Assembly (NCBI RefSeq): GCF_024372745.1
Contig: NZ_VOTZ01000006.1
Location: 33,666 to 97,665 of the forward strand
From: Methanocalculus taiwanensis
GTDB lineage: Archaea > Halobacteriota > Methanomicrobia > Methanomicrobiales > Methanocorpusculaceae
Length of the DNA stretch: 64,000 nt
Direction: 5' to 3'
In this document: piece by piece, positions 26,597 through 34,519 of the stretch
How positions within the stretch are numbered: position 1 is the first letter of the stretch
Layout of the letters: every line of letters starts with the position of its first letter
Notes under the pieces: model-generated
The model's input: the letters and a program-made list of their open reading frames with translations, nothing else
What the model was told of the DNA's origin: nothing
The model's database searches: none
Translations under genes and position numbers: made by a program

Positions 26597-26832
26597 GATG
26601 ACCACAGTTCATCTTCCAGCTGATCAAGGTTATCGTGGGACTTATTATGACTATGTGCTGGTGAATTGATCGCTTCAATAAATGGATCATCATCGCCGGT
26701 CTTCTTCAGGATGATGGTATGTGAGTTCTCCTGTTGTATAACAAATGTATCGTTGGGCTTGATCTTCAATATGTCTTTCACACTTTTTAAAGACACATTA
26801 AATTGTTCATCAACATTTACCACGATTTCCAT
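26593..26832 (-). CDS. AbrB-like antitoxin
   Basis: A 79-residue protein; the first 50 residues MEIVVNVDEQFNVSLKSVKD, KPNDTFVIQQENSHTIILKK form the swapped-hairpin DNA-binding fold of AbrB/SpoVT type, and the acidic tail would wrap the toxin. GGAGGT lies just ahead of ATG 26832. It should autorepress the pair. Confidence 0.78.
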   Translation of the reverse strand: MEIVVNVDEQFNVSLKSVKDILKIKPNDTFVIQQENSHTIILKKTGDDDPFIEAINSPAHSHNKSHDNLDQLEDELWSS

Positions 26833-26950
26833 CACGAACCTCCGGTACCTATCAATGTTTCCATACTTTTATAATACTTCATGCTGCATCCCACTTCTTC
26901 AGGACTGTCTATACTTCTCGTGATACCATATCAGCGGGCATAATGAAAAT

Positions 26951-27230
26951 GACTCTTCTCCAAAATTCTGATCTTTTGGGTTTTCCTGAATTCTTAGGGC
27001 CATGGGATTGATCCTATTGGAGATCCCGATGTAACCGGATCATTGGGAGTGATTGACGCAGGTGCGGTGCGGGGAAGGGCGAGAATGCTTCGGGGCTGCC
27101 AGAGCAGATAAAAACCCGATTCGATAGAATCGCCTTTCAGGTAGCTCTCTTAAGCAAGTGTGTATCGCCTCTGCCATCCTTCTCCCTCCACTTGCCCCGC
27201 CCCCGATACCCACGTCGCACATGCTTTGAG
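26951..27230 (+). repeat. Repeat gamma, copy A
   Basis: From GACTCTTCTCCAAAATTC at 26951 through GAGATCCCGATG, GGATCATTGGGAGTGATTGA and GCAGGTGCGGTGCGG, then a core GGCTGCCAGAGCAGATAAAA, GAATCGCCTTTCAGGT and CTTGCCCCGCCCCCGATACC. The outer part is an inverted match to the right end of copy B (28680-28801), while the core is a direct match. No gene in 26833-27288. Confidence 0.7.
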
Positions 27231-27288
27231 CTACCCACATGAAATAACGAGAAGGCTTTTTATTAGCCATTCCCGGGAGTGAAGGGTA

Positions 27289-28092
27289 CTATCCCCCTCT
27301 CTGCTCCACCATATCTTTCACAGTCACATCCGGGTGATGGTACCGGCGCCTCCCCTTTGTCCTCCCCCCTATTTCGACTGCCTCCTGCGGGCACCAGTGG
27401 ATACAGGCATAGCACCAGGTGCAGTTACTCCCCCAGGTGACGGTTTCATCGGTGACGGTGATGTTCCTGGTCGGGCAGATCCGGGCGCAGAGTCCGCACC
27501 GGTTGCAGCGATCGGTTGCGTGGAGCCGCCGGGGGGTGCCATAAACGGATGTGATGAGGTATCTGAAGAAGGATGCGACTACCCGGTAGGGTGTTGAGTC
27601 CGATCCTTCGAGTGGGATATCCTTCCTGCTTCTGATTGATTCAGCAATCTCCGGGATCCGCTCCCGTGCAGCTGTAAGTATTCCTTCGACCTTCTCCTCC
27701 GGCTCCATCAGGTTCATCGGCCCGATGAAGTTCTCGGGCATCGTGATGGCTGCGCCAAGGGAGAGATGGGCGCCTTTTGCCTTGAGGAGAGCATCGAGAT
27801 TGTAGAGGGCGCCCCCGGGGCTCCCGCCGCAGGTCGCGACCCCAAAAAGATAGGGGTTGCCGTGTATCTGAAGCCCTTGTACACATTCCTTCACAACAGG
27901 AGGCATATCCACATAGTAGACGGGAAATGCAAACCCGATTGCATCTGCCGTCTCTGCCTCCGGCAGGAGGGGGGCGCCTTTCATCGCCTGCGTGATCGGG
28001 ATGATGGTCGTATCGCCAAGAGCATCAGCAAGCTGGCGGGCAACCGCGAGGGTGTTGCCGGTGCCGGTGAAGGTATAGATGATGGTTGTCAT
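27289..28092 (-). CDS. EFR1-type flavodoxin-ferredoxin fusion protein
   Basis: A 267-residue electron-transfer protein. The N-terminal flavodoxin domain has the FMN loop IYTFTGTGNTLAVA and FGVATCGGSPGGAL; the C-terminal part has two 4Fe-4S motifs, CNRCGLCARICPTR and CTWCYACIHWCPQ. Such proteins move electrons between ferredoxin-type and flavin carriers in anaerobes. It stands alone and is bracketed by gamma copies A and B in inverted outer orientation. Confidence 0.88.
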   Translation of the reverse strand: MTTIIYTFTGTGNTLAVARQLADALGDTTIIPITQAMKGAPLLPEAETADAIGFAFPVYYVDMPPVVKECVQGLQIHGNPYLFGVATCGGSPGGALYNLDALLKAKGAHLSLGAAITMPENFIGPMNLMEPEEKVEGILTAARERIPEIAESIRSRKDIPLEGSDSTPYRVVASFFRYLITSVYGTPRRLHATDRCNRCGLCARICPTRNITVTDETVTWGSNCTWCYACIHWCPQEAVEIGGRTKGRRRYHHPDVTVKDMVEQRGG

Positions 28093-28544
28093 AGTATCAT
28101 CAGAAGGGGTTTTATTTTAGGCATTCCGGGGAGGTTCTGTCCGGGGTATTCCGGATGCAGGGAGTGGTTCTCCTGCATTCACTCTCCCTTTTGTACAATT
28201 CAGGATAAAGATATCCACACAGGAATCTAAACAACGGTTCTTCTCCATATTTCTGATGGGCATTGTTATCCACAAGCTATAATAATAAATGAATGCCCTC
28301 AAATCACTATTGTTTGACCAATAACAATAAGAAAAGGACATACTATATTTCTATATTCATATCAACTGCGAAATCTTCAGGCTTTATAATTATTGGTGTT
28401 AACGAGTATGAAACAATCCTCATATTACTTTAGAGAGGGGCTCATTGTATCGAGTATAAGAAACCCCCCACCGCCCCTGCCCCGTCCGCACATGCTCCGC
28501 AAGGGGATCCTGGTTTGGGTATCCGCAGATACAGCGCGGGTGGG

Positions 28545-28801
28545 GCGGGAATGCTACGCAGGCTGCCAGAAGCAGATACATCCCCGATTCTTACGAATCG
28601 CCTTTCAGGTTGCTCTGATGAGCAAGGGTTTATCAGCTCTGTCAGCCAGCTCTCTCGCTATCCCGCCCCCCGATACCCGCGCCGCACCTGCTTCAATCAC
28701 TCCCAATGATCCGTTTGTTGCATCGGGATCTCAAATGGGATCACTCCCTTGTTCCAAAGAATTCAGGAGAAACCTGTGGATCAGAATGTTGGAGAAGAGT
28801 C
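28545..28801 (+). repeat. Repeat gamma, copy B
   Basis: The core (GGCTGCCAGAAGCAGATACA, GAATCGCCTTTCAGGT, CGCCCCCCGATACC) matches copy A in direct orientation. The right end GCACCTGCTTCAATCACTCC, CATCGGGATCTC and GAATTCAGGAGAAACC to GGAGAAGAGTC is the reverse complement of the left end of copy A. The region 28093-28544 holds no gene; TTCTTCTCCATATTTCTGAT at 28232-28251 is a further weak gamma border. Confidence 0.68.
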
Positions 28802-28823
28802 CAAACAATTAATCGGATGAAAA

Positions 28824-29258
28824 ATGACAAAACCAGACGACGCACTCACGGCATTCAATAACGGCTTCACCTGCTCTTCGGCAGTATTCTCGGCATTCTC
28901 AGACGACCTCGGGCTCTCCGGCGATCTGGCAAAGAAGATCAGTTGCGGATTTGGCGCCGGAATCTCCCGTACCGGCAATATCTGCGGCGCCGTCTCAGGT
29001 GCCATCCTTGCAATCGGCCTGAAATACGGGAAAGCCGAAGAGGGCGATAATGCGGCAAACGAGAAGACGCGGGCGCTTGTGCGGCAGTTCATCGATGAGT
29101 TCTGCGAAAAGAACGGATCGATCAACTGCTCAGAGCTCCTCGGATATAATCTGGGCAGCCAGGATGAATATGAACAGGCGCGGGCAGAGAACCTCTTTGC
29201 GACGAAATGTCCGCAGTATGTGAGGGATGCGGCGCTGATTCTTGAGCAAATTTTATAA
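28824..29258 (+). CDS. C_GCAxxG_C_C family redox-type protein
   Basis: A 144-residue protein with the full cysteine pattern of the family: FTCSSAVFSAF, KKISCGFGAGISRTGNICGAVSGAI, GSINCSELLGYNL and ATKCPQYVRDAA. Members are predicted redox or metal proteins often near oxidoreductases. Here it follows gamma copy B and the flavodoxin-ferredoxin gene. The exact function is unknown. Confidence 0.82.
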   Translation: MTKPDDALTAFNNGFTCSSAVFSAFSDDLGLSGDLAKKISCGFGAGISRTGNICGAVSGAILAIGLKYGKAEEGDNAANEKTRALVRQFIDEFCEKNGSINCSELLGYNLGSQDEYEQARAENLFATKCPQYVRDAALILEQIL

Positions 29259-29389
29259 AGAGAAAATCACATAAAAACTCTTTTAATCGCATTTAGAGCC
29301 CGTTCAACAGAGATTGGCTACACGATCAGATACCCACAAATCCATCTGGTTTATCGTGAATTACACGCAACATGTAATGGATTGTTACT

Positions 29390-30073
29390 ATGGATGGATC
29401 GTTCTTACCACAGTTCAATGTGCTTTTGCAGCTCATATGCGTCATCATTGTTGCTGCATATCTCCTCACGCAGAGCCGGATATTCCCCGAGATCCTTGAT
29501 GGAAACCCGACCATAAAAACCCGCATCATTCTCATCCTCTTCTTCGGCGGGCTCTCAGTCTATGGATCGATCTCCGGCATCGAGTTCCTCGGATCGGTCA
29601 TTAACGTCCGTGATCTCGGGCCGATGGTTGCAGGGCTCCTTGCCGGTCCCTGGGTTGGCATCGGGGCAGGGCTGATCGGTGCTGCCTACCGCCTGAGTAT
29701 GGGCGGTATCACCATGTATGCCTGTTCGGTTACCGCCATCTTCGCCGGACTCTTTGGCGGGCTCATCTGGATCTATTATAAGAAGAGATTTGCCGGAACC
29801 ACAGTAGCCGTTGCATTTGCTGTCCTGATGGAGGTCTTCCATATGGCACTCACGCTTATCATGGTGAGACCCTATGATGAGGCAGTTGCCATCGTCAGCA
29901 GAGTGTATCTGCCGATGGTTCTTGCCAATGCCGCCGGAATGTTCGTCTTTGCCATGATGGTGAAGAATATCCGGAAAGAGCGGAAGATACAGGCAGAGCG
30001 TGATGCACTCCTGGGCAGGATGAAGCAGAACGTGGCAGGAGTACCCTGTACTGATGATATCAGAAGCAGTTAA
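29390..30073 (+). CDS. Orphan 5TMR_LYT membrane sensor module
   Basis: A 227-residue membrane protein with about six hydrophobic helices. The LytS/YhcK-type 5TM core is seen in DLGPMVAGLLAGPWVGIGAGLIGAAYRLSMGG (in two parts), CSVTAIFAGLFGGLIW and MEVFHMALTLIMVRPYDEA. In known proteins this module is followed by kinase, GGDEF or phosphatase domains after a helix such as KNIRKERKIQAERD. Here it stops about 20 residues later, so it has no output domain. Confidence 0.72.
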   Translation: MDGSFLPQFNVLLQLICVIIVAAYLLTQSRIFPEILDGNPTIKTRIILILFFGGLSVYGSISGIEFLGSVINVRDLGPMVAGLLAGPWVGIGAGLIGAAYRLSMGGITMYACSVTAIFAGLFGGLIWIYYKKRFAGTTVAVAFAVLMEVFHMALTLIMVRPYDEAVAIVSRVYLPMVLANAAGMFVFAMMVKNIRKERKIQAERDALLGRMKQNVAGVPCTDDIRSS

Positions 30074-30189
30074 CCCAGGTCTTTTCAACACACAATGCTG
30101 AACCGTGGCTGGTTAATTGGAGACTCACATCTCCTCAACCCCCGGAAACCACTATATCTTTTCACGGTTAATATATTGAGAATCTTCTC

Positions 30190-30262
30190 ACTCCCGTAGT
30201 GTAGGGGTCAATCATGCAGGACTTTGGATCCGGCGACGGCGGTTCGAATCCGCCCGGGAGTA
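30190..30262 (+). tRNA. tRNA-Gln (anticodon TTG)
   Basis: Acceptor ACTCCCG (30190-30196) pairs fully with CGGGAGT (30255-30261). The anticodon arm is CAGGA-CTTTGGA-TCCGG with anticodon TTG, and the T arm is GGCGG-TTCGAAT-CCGCC. One anticodon-stem position is a mismatch (A28 with G42), where related Gln tRNAs have a T. The CCA end is not encoded. No second tRNA or repeat of the 3' end is seen in the window. Confidence 0.88.
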
Positions 30263-30863
30263 TTGATGCAGACGCAGCGGTGATCACACAGTTCATCGCC
30301 CGGCTGCCTGGCGGCCGATCATCTATGGCGGCCGGACCCGCGGAGTCACGTTCATCAGGGATGTTCAGCCAGGCGAATGGAAAGGCAATGGAGAGCGATG
30401 CAACCGGCATCTATACTATCGCCTGCAGGAAGCATATCAGCTAAAATGAACTCTCTGCGATCCAGATGGAGAACACCGGCACGAGTACTGAGCCGATCTG
30501 TGAGCCGGTCTGCGAAGGCGATATCCGGGACTCGCCTGCGGATATTCCTCGTGCCAGAGCGGCATCTGGGCATGAGCCTGAGTATACGCTGGAAGAGAGG
30601 CTTTTCTGCGACTGTTGCATGGTTGATGGAGCAGCGTACGCGATAGCAGGGTACGCAGGAGCAAGGGAAGCGGGAGCAATAGCCGCTCAGGAAGTAAGAT
30701 TCAAGGGTGGGGGCGCTGCCCCCGGATATCGTGTATCCCCGGGTTATTCTGACGGAAAAGATTGGCCGGGTTTTGAGAGAGAGAGAGGAGAAGAGATCTA
30801 CCAGTCCGGGATAAACCGTCTCAGCTACGGAATACCTATATCTCTTCAGGTATACATTAGTAT
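30263..30863. other. GC-rich 600 bases downstream of tRNA-Gln, no assured gene
   Basis: Several overlapping frames are open, typical of GC-rich DNA, and none has a ribosome site. One start-less frame ending at 30444 reads IIYGGRTRGVTFIRDVQPG and RHLYYRLQEAYQLK, with a protein-like composition; it may be the remnant of a gene. An ORF at 30466-30867 (133 codons) has cysteine-rich, repetitive content and is judged spurious. Confidence 0.35.
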
Positions 30864-31100
30864 ATGACAGGAGAAGTAACTACCATCAAGATTACTCCCG
30901 GTGTGAAACAAAGACTTGATAGGTTAAGACGATTTCCCCGTGAGTCATATAACGAGATAATCTCACGGCTTACAATGGAAAATGAGGAAGAAGGAATAAC
31001 TGAAGAAGATATTGTGGATATTGAGGAAGCGCTGGAGGACATCAAGGCAGGCCGGGTATATTCGACTGCCCAGTTGAAAGAGAAACTCGGTATTGATTGA
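30864..31100 (+). CDS. RelB-like antitoxin
   Basis: A 78-residue protein starting MTGEVTTIKITPGVKQRLDR, a ribbon-helix-helix type N-terminus (TIKI strand then helix), followed by an acidic toxin-binding tail with GITEEDIVDIEEALEDIKAG. Its stop is directly followed by the toxin ATG. It is the first gene of a two-gene unit. Confidence 0.78.
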   Translation: MTGEVTTIKITPGVKQRLDRLRRFPRESYNEIISRLTMENEEEGITEEDIVDIEEALEDIKAGRVYSTAQLKEKLGID

Positions 31101-31361
31101 ATGGAATACACCATTATATGGACCGACAAATCCCGAAAAAACCTTGAAAAATTACCAAAAGATATCGCAGCCCGGATCATTGAACGTGTCGAGATCATTC
31201 GTGATGATCCATTTCTGCACATTGACCGGTTGGCGGGATCAGCCTGGTATACATACCGGGTGGGCAAATACAGAATTATTCTTGATATAAAACGAAAAAA
31301 CCTGATAATATATGTAATTAAGGTCGGCCCAAGGAAGGCTGTCTACAAAAACCTGGAATAA
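31101..31361 (+). CDS. RelE/ParE-family toxin
   Basis: An 86-residue toxin: MEYTIIWTDKSRKNLEKLPK, then RIIERVEIIRDDP, RLAGSAWYTYRVGKYRIILDI and VIKVGPRKAVYKN. The basic C-terminal Arg/Lys and Tyr residues are those used by RelE for ribosome-dependent mRNA cutting. Overall length and order are those of archaeal RelE. Confidence 0.86.
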   Translation: MEYTIIWTDKSRKNLEKLPKDIAARIIERVEIIRDDPFLHIDRLAGSAWYTYRVGKYRIILDIKRKNLIIYVIKVGPRKAVYKNLE

Positions 31362-31437
31362 TGGGATCTGCCTTTTGGAGGCGAGGGAAGGGAAAAGGGT
31401 TAACGAAAAGACCTCCCTTTACATTGCAGCCTTGTGG

Positions 31438-31480
31438 TCTCCAGACCCCGGTTGCAAGCCCCCTCCGTTAGGCGGGGGTA
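31438..31480 (+). repeat. GC hairpin resembling an IS200/IS605 right end
   Basis: The sequence CAAGCCCCCTCCGTTAGGCG continuing GGGGTAGTTGAC can fold as a stem (CCCCCTCC with a mismatch to GGCGGGGG). Similar hairpins close IS605/IS1341-type elements and the guide RNA of TnpB. No tnpA or tnpB frame is visible nearby, so this would be an isolated scar. Confidence 0.3.
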
Positions 31481-31504
31481 GTTGACCGAGATTTTCAATG
31501 ATCA

Positions 31505-31642
31505 GTGAAAGCATATCTTTGTCAGAACAATGATACAGTAATTGAAGAGTTGGGCGACACATTCAGTGCTAGATACCAGGATATGATGGAAAAAACGACT
31601 TGGGATTTCATCTCATCAAATCAGGAGGGGGTGTTGTTTTGA
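31505..31642 (+). CDS. Possible small ORF (45 residues), unknown
   Basis: GTG-started frame reading MKAYLCQNNDTVIEELGDTF and SARYQDMMEKTTWDFISSNQ. The composition looks protein-like and the acidic helical content is plausible, but there is no clear ribosome site and no known family. It may be the leftover of a longer gene interrupted by the hairpin element upstream. Confidence 0.3.
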   Translation: MKAYLCQNNDTVIEELGDTFSARYQDMMEKTTWDFISSNQEGVLF

Positions 31643-31718
31643 TTCTCCTCTGCACACGCCTGTAGACACCCGGTATTTGAGAGAAAAGCCTATGATTTAT
31701 GAAAGCGAATAGCTCACT

Positions 31719-32474
31719 ATGGATTCCCATACCTTCTCCAGATATTCAATACACGTTTCAGGAACGGTACAGAGGGTTGGCTATCGGCATATTGTTCAGA
31801 ATATTGCAAGAAAATTAAAAATTACCGGCTATATCGAGAACCTTGAAGGATATGATGTGCATATCATAGCAGAGGGGCGTGTAGACGACCTTGATGCATT
31901 TATCCTGGCTATCAGGAATGTGGAATATCCGGTGGAGGTTGAAGAGATTTGTACCGTAGAAGAAGAATATAAGGGAGAATTTTCTTATTTCACTGTAATC
32001 AGAGGATCTCCGGAAGAAGAACTTGCAGAGAGGTTTGATACTGCAATTGCTATCTTTTCACGGATGGAGAAGAAACAGGATATCGCCCTTGAAAAGCACG
32101 ATACATCCATTTCATTACAGGAGAAGACGATTGGCCTGCAGGAGAAGACGATCGGTCTGCAGGAGAAGACGATTGGCCTGCAGGAGAAGACTGTCGGTCT
32201 GCAGGAGAAGACGATTGGCCTGCAGGAGAAGACGATTGGCCTGCAGGAGAAGACGATTGGCCTGCAGGAGAAGACGATCGGTCTGCAGGAGAAGACTGTC
32301 GGTCTGCAGGAGAAGACTGTCGATCTACAGATAGAGACGCTTACTGAAGTAAAAGGAATGAGAAGTGATCTCGATAACCATCTCAATAAGGAGATCTCTG
32401 AGATGCGTATGGAATTAAAGGAGATCAGGACGGCATTGATAAACTATGGAATTATGAATGCGGTAAAGTCCTGA
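31719..32474 (+). CDS. Acylphosphatase-domain protein with a perfect heptad-repeat coiled coil
   Basis: A 251-residue protein. Residues 1-95 are an acylphosphatase domain (YSIHVSGTVQRVGYRHIVQN with the catalytic Arg, then ITGYIENLEGYDVHIIAEGR). Residues 132-201 consist of ten tandem copies of (G/S)LQEKT(I/V), and the tail LTEVKGMRSDLDNHLNKEIS to EIRTALINY is a further amphipathic helix. The domain normally hydrolyses acyl phosphates; an attached long coiled coil is unusual and should drive oligomerisation. Related shorter domain fusions are known in methanogens, without this repeat as far as I can tell. Confidence 0.82.
   Translation: MDSHTFSRYSIHVSGTVQRVGYRHIVQNIARKLKITGYIENLEGYDVHIIAEGRVDDLDAFILAIRNVEYPVEVEEICTVEEEYKGEFSYFTVIRGSPEEELAERFDTAIAIFSRMEKKQDIALEKHDTSISLQEKTIGLQEKTIGLQEKTIGLQEKTVGLQEKTIGLQEKTIGLQEKTIGLQEKTIGLQEKTVGLQEKTVDLQIETLTEVKGMRSDLDNHLNKEISEMRMELKEIRTALINYGIMNAVKS
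32112..32321 (+). repeat. Ten 21-base tandem repeats inside the coiled coil
   Basis: Unit GGCCTGCAGGAGAAGACGAT (plus T), with only third-position or single-base variants (GGTCTGCAG, ACTGTC). Each unit codes one heptad LQEKTIG, so gain or loss of units would keep the frame and the coiled-coil register. The near identity suggests recent expansion or slippage. Confidence 0.95.
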
Positions 32475-32507
32475 GAATACTTCCTGTATCTCCACCGTAT
32501 CCTTCCG

Positions 32508-32745
32508 GGCGGAACACTCCTCAATGCCCCTCTATGCTCCGGGAAAGGGGATCCGGAGTGCCGGCCGGACGGGGATATTCGTCTTCACTGAGGTGAAATA
32601 AGCGCTCCCGGGCTTATGCTGTTGTACCGGGCCCCCATCAGATACAGAGTATCGATGTGTAACACGCCCTGCCGCTCCCATTTGAGAAGAGGAACAACGC
32701 CCGCCTGCTGGCTGGTCACTGGCATACCATCTCCTGCACCCTATC
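32508..32745 (+). repeat. Degenerate alpha-beta repeat copy
   Basis: Recognisable pieces are GGGCGGAACACTCCTCAATG, CGCCCTGCCGCTCCCATTTG, AGAGGAACAACGCCCGCCTG and CTGGTCACTGGCATACCATC, in the same order as in the intact copies but with many changes. It leads into the start-less DUF4258 frame. Confidence 0.45.
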
Positions 32746-32804
32746 AGCAACCTCATACCCTTTATAAAGCGAACTGGCGGTTTCTGGCAAAAAGGGGGAT
32801 CAAT

Positions 32805-33032
32805 CTGGATCGGCACACCATAGAAAGGGGGGATCAAAAGGAACCGGCGAAAGAATGGGTGTTGAATACCGTACTGTTCCCCGATAGAGTTGAAGAGAGA
32901 AAGGATGATGAGGTACATTATCTTAAAGAGATTCCAGATGCAAAGGGAAAAGTACTTCGAGTCATTATAAATCCCATCTTATCTCCTCATCGTGTGATAA
33001 CAGTATTCTTTGACAGGAGGGAACGACCATGA
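32805..33032 (+). CDS. DUF4258-like protein, possible toxin; start codon unclear
   Basis: The frame reads LDRHTIERGDQKEPAKEW, LNTVLFPDRVEERKDDEVHY, KGKVLRVIINPILSPHRVIT and VFFDRR, matching DUF4258 (His-x-x-x-x-RG then VL..P). No ATG, GTG or TTG lies at the expected place; CTG 32805 follows AAAGGGGGAT and is the best guess. The frame runs upstream into the degenerate repeat. The next gene overlaps its stop by four bases, supporting a real two-gene unit. Confidence 0.6.
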   Translation: MDRHTIERGDQKEPAKEWVLNTVLFPDRVEERKDDEVHYLKEIPDAKGKVLRVIINPILSPHRVITVFFDRRERP

Positions 33033-33229
33033 AAGTGACCATCGATAAAGAGGCTGATGCAGTGTATATGCGGCTGTCTAATGCCCCCATTAAGGATTCA
33101 GAAGAGATCAAGCCGGGTGTCATCCTCGATTACGATGATGAGAATAATCTGATTGGAATTGAGATCCTCACTATCTCCAAGCGTGTGCCTTCCGCCGCAT
33201 TGACCTCGGTTCAGCTTGAAACTGCATAA
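33029..33229 (+). CDS. DUF2283 family protein, likely antitoxin partner
   Basis: A 66-residue protein with the DUF2283 pattern: MKVTIDKEADAVYMRLSNAP, GVILDYDDENNLIGIEILTI. ATG 33029 overlaps the previous stop (ATGA) and follows GGAGGGAACG. DUF4258-DUF2283 pairs are common in archaea and behave like toxin-antitoxin units by context, though the mechanism is not settled. Confidence 0.82.
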   Translation: MKVTIDKEADAVYMRLSNAPIKDSEEIKPGVILDYDDENNLIGIEILTISKRVPSAALTSVQLETA

Positions 33230-33629
33230 TCTCCTCGACTCTTCTCTTTACCGGGAGTGGTTGGATGCCGGTAGACGTTGAATCCAGGTAGACGTTGAAT
33301 CCAGGTTGATAGATCACCTCTATTGTTCTCTGTCGTCTTCTGGATCCAACATCTCGAATAGTGGGGCTTTGTGACCATGCCGATCACGTTTGAGATCAAC
33401 AATGATCGAGATTTCTCGTGAATTCAAGATTAAGGATGTGCACAACGGCCGGCTCTGTTTCAGAACTCTCACGGCAGGGTGCGGCAAAACAGAGTGTCGC
33501 AAGGGGTTGCAGGAGTTTTGGAATCAGGCGGCGAGATTCCTCACTTCGACGAGATGGTGAACCGAGATCCGGAGCTCATCAACCACCAGGTACGGTACTG
33601 ACGGCTTGAACTTGAGCAGCAGCAGGGAT
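33230..33629. other. Spacer with a 17-base tandem duplication
   Basis: GTAGACGTTGAATCCAG occurs twice head to tail at 33271-33287 and 33288-33304. A short frame from about 33397 (MIEISREFKIKDVHNGRLCF) opens for some 50 codons on the plus strand; no family is recognised. Nothing else seen. Confidence 0.4.
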
Positions 33630-34028
33630 CTATCTACCTCGAGTATACAAACGGATCTCCAGATCTACAACCTCTCCAATGGTGAGGAAATCCTTGTCGC
33701 GGGTTGCAATCGAGCCGGCCCCTTCTGCGACTGCAATACCGGCAATCAGGATGTCCAGAGCATTGACAGGTGTGCCATTGCGCCTCAGGCGGGCCGCAAT
33801 GGTGCTGGATGCCTCGGCAGCTGCAAGCGTATATTCCAGTACCCGTGTCTCTTCGAAGAAATCTCTGAAGAAGTCCCCCTCCTTTCTTGCATTGGCTCTT
33901 TTCACACCTTCAAAAATCTCATGGTAGGAGAGCGTCGTCACTGCATAGATCTCATCTCCTATACAGGACTCTGTTTCAGGCACACCCCGGAAGAAATCTA
34001 TCAGAAAGGAGTTGTCATGGATGATCAT
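33630..34028 (-). CDS. PIN-domain toxin (VapC-like)
   Basis: A 132-residue PIN ribonuclease: MIIHDNSFLIDFFRGVPETE, ATTLSYHEIFEGVKRA, VNALDILIAGIAVAEGAGSIATRDKDF in two parts. The first acidic residue is kept but the preceding residue is His instead of the usual hydrophobic one. A 66-base gap separates it from the antitoxin, more than in the other pairs here. Confidence 0.85.
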   Translation of the reverse strand: MIIHDNSFLIDFFRGVPETESCIGDEIYAVTTLSYHEIFEGVKRANARKEGDFFRDFFEETRVLEYTLAAAEASSTIAARLRRNGTPVNALDILIAGIAVAEGAGSIATRDKDFLTIGEVVDLEIRLYTRGR

Positions 34029-34094
34029 AGGCTTAAACGCTCCATAGTAGCAGGCAATCCCGATAATGAAATCTCGATACTACAGTGTGCGGAA

Positions 34095-34310
34095 TTATAG
34101 TGTCCGGAAGGTAGCAGATCGCCGTGTCTCTTCGGCTGTTTCTTCTATCTCATCCAGCACAGTGCTCTTTGATAGCGCTCCAAACCGTCTTCGTAATCCT
34201 TCTCCTCTGGTTTCCAGGAGATGATCAATTGCATCTGAAAAACTCATACCGGGCTCTTTCAGCTTTTTAAGAACCGTATATGTTGAATCTCGGATGGTGA
34301 TTGTTTTCAT
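34095..34310 (-). CDS. VapB-type antitoxin (DUF217-like)
   Basis: A 71-residue protein: MKTITIRDSTYTVLKKLKEP, then SFSDAIDHLLETRGEGLRRR, the archaeal ribbon-helix-helix VapB pattern with MSFSDAI. ATG 34310 is chosen as family-like; the frame opens six codons earlier. Precedes the PIN toxin on the same strand. Confidence 0.8.
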   Translation of the reverse strand: MKTITIRDSTYTVLKKLKEPGMSFSDAIDHLLETRGEGLRRRFGALSKSTVLDEIEETAEETRRSATFRTL

Positions 34311-34519
34311 ATAATGGTGTATACTCACACGATACTATACATAATGATCGTATTATGTTTTTGTACCCCTCTGACTCCGATCCACCCCTTAGCCTTTGCG
34401 GAGAAGGAAAATACCAATGGTTCCCGTAATCTGAAGATCAAATGCAAAACCATGAGGTTTATCTTAAAATAATCCCAATCACTCATTATTAGCATACCAT
34501 CGATACGGAGCACCAGATT

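Noticed and set aside
30466..30867. 133-codon frame downstream of tRNA-Gln
   Set aside because: No ribosome site, cysteine-rich and repetitive content, and competing open frames in the same GC-rich stretch.
32112..32321. Tandem repeats as a possible CRISPR array
   Set aside because: Units are contiguous 21-base repeats without spacers and are in frame with a coiled coil.
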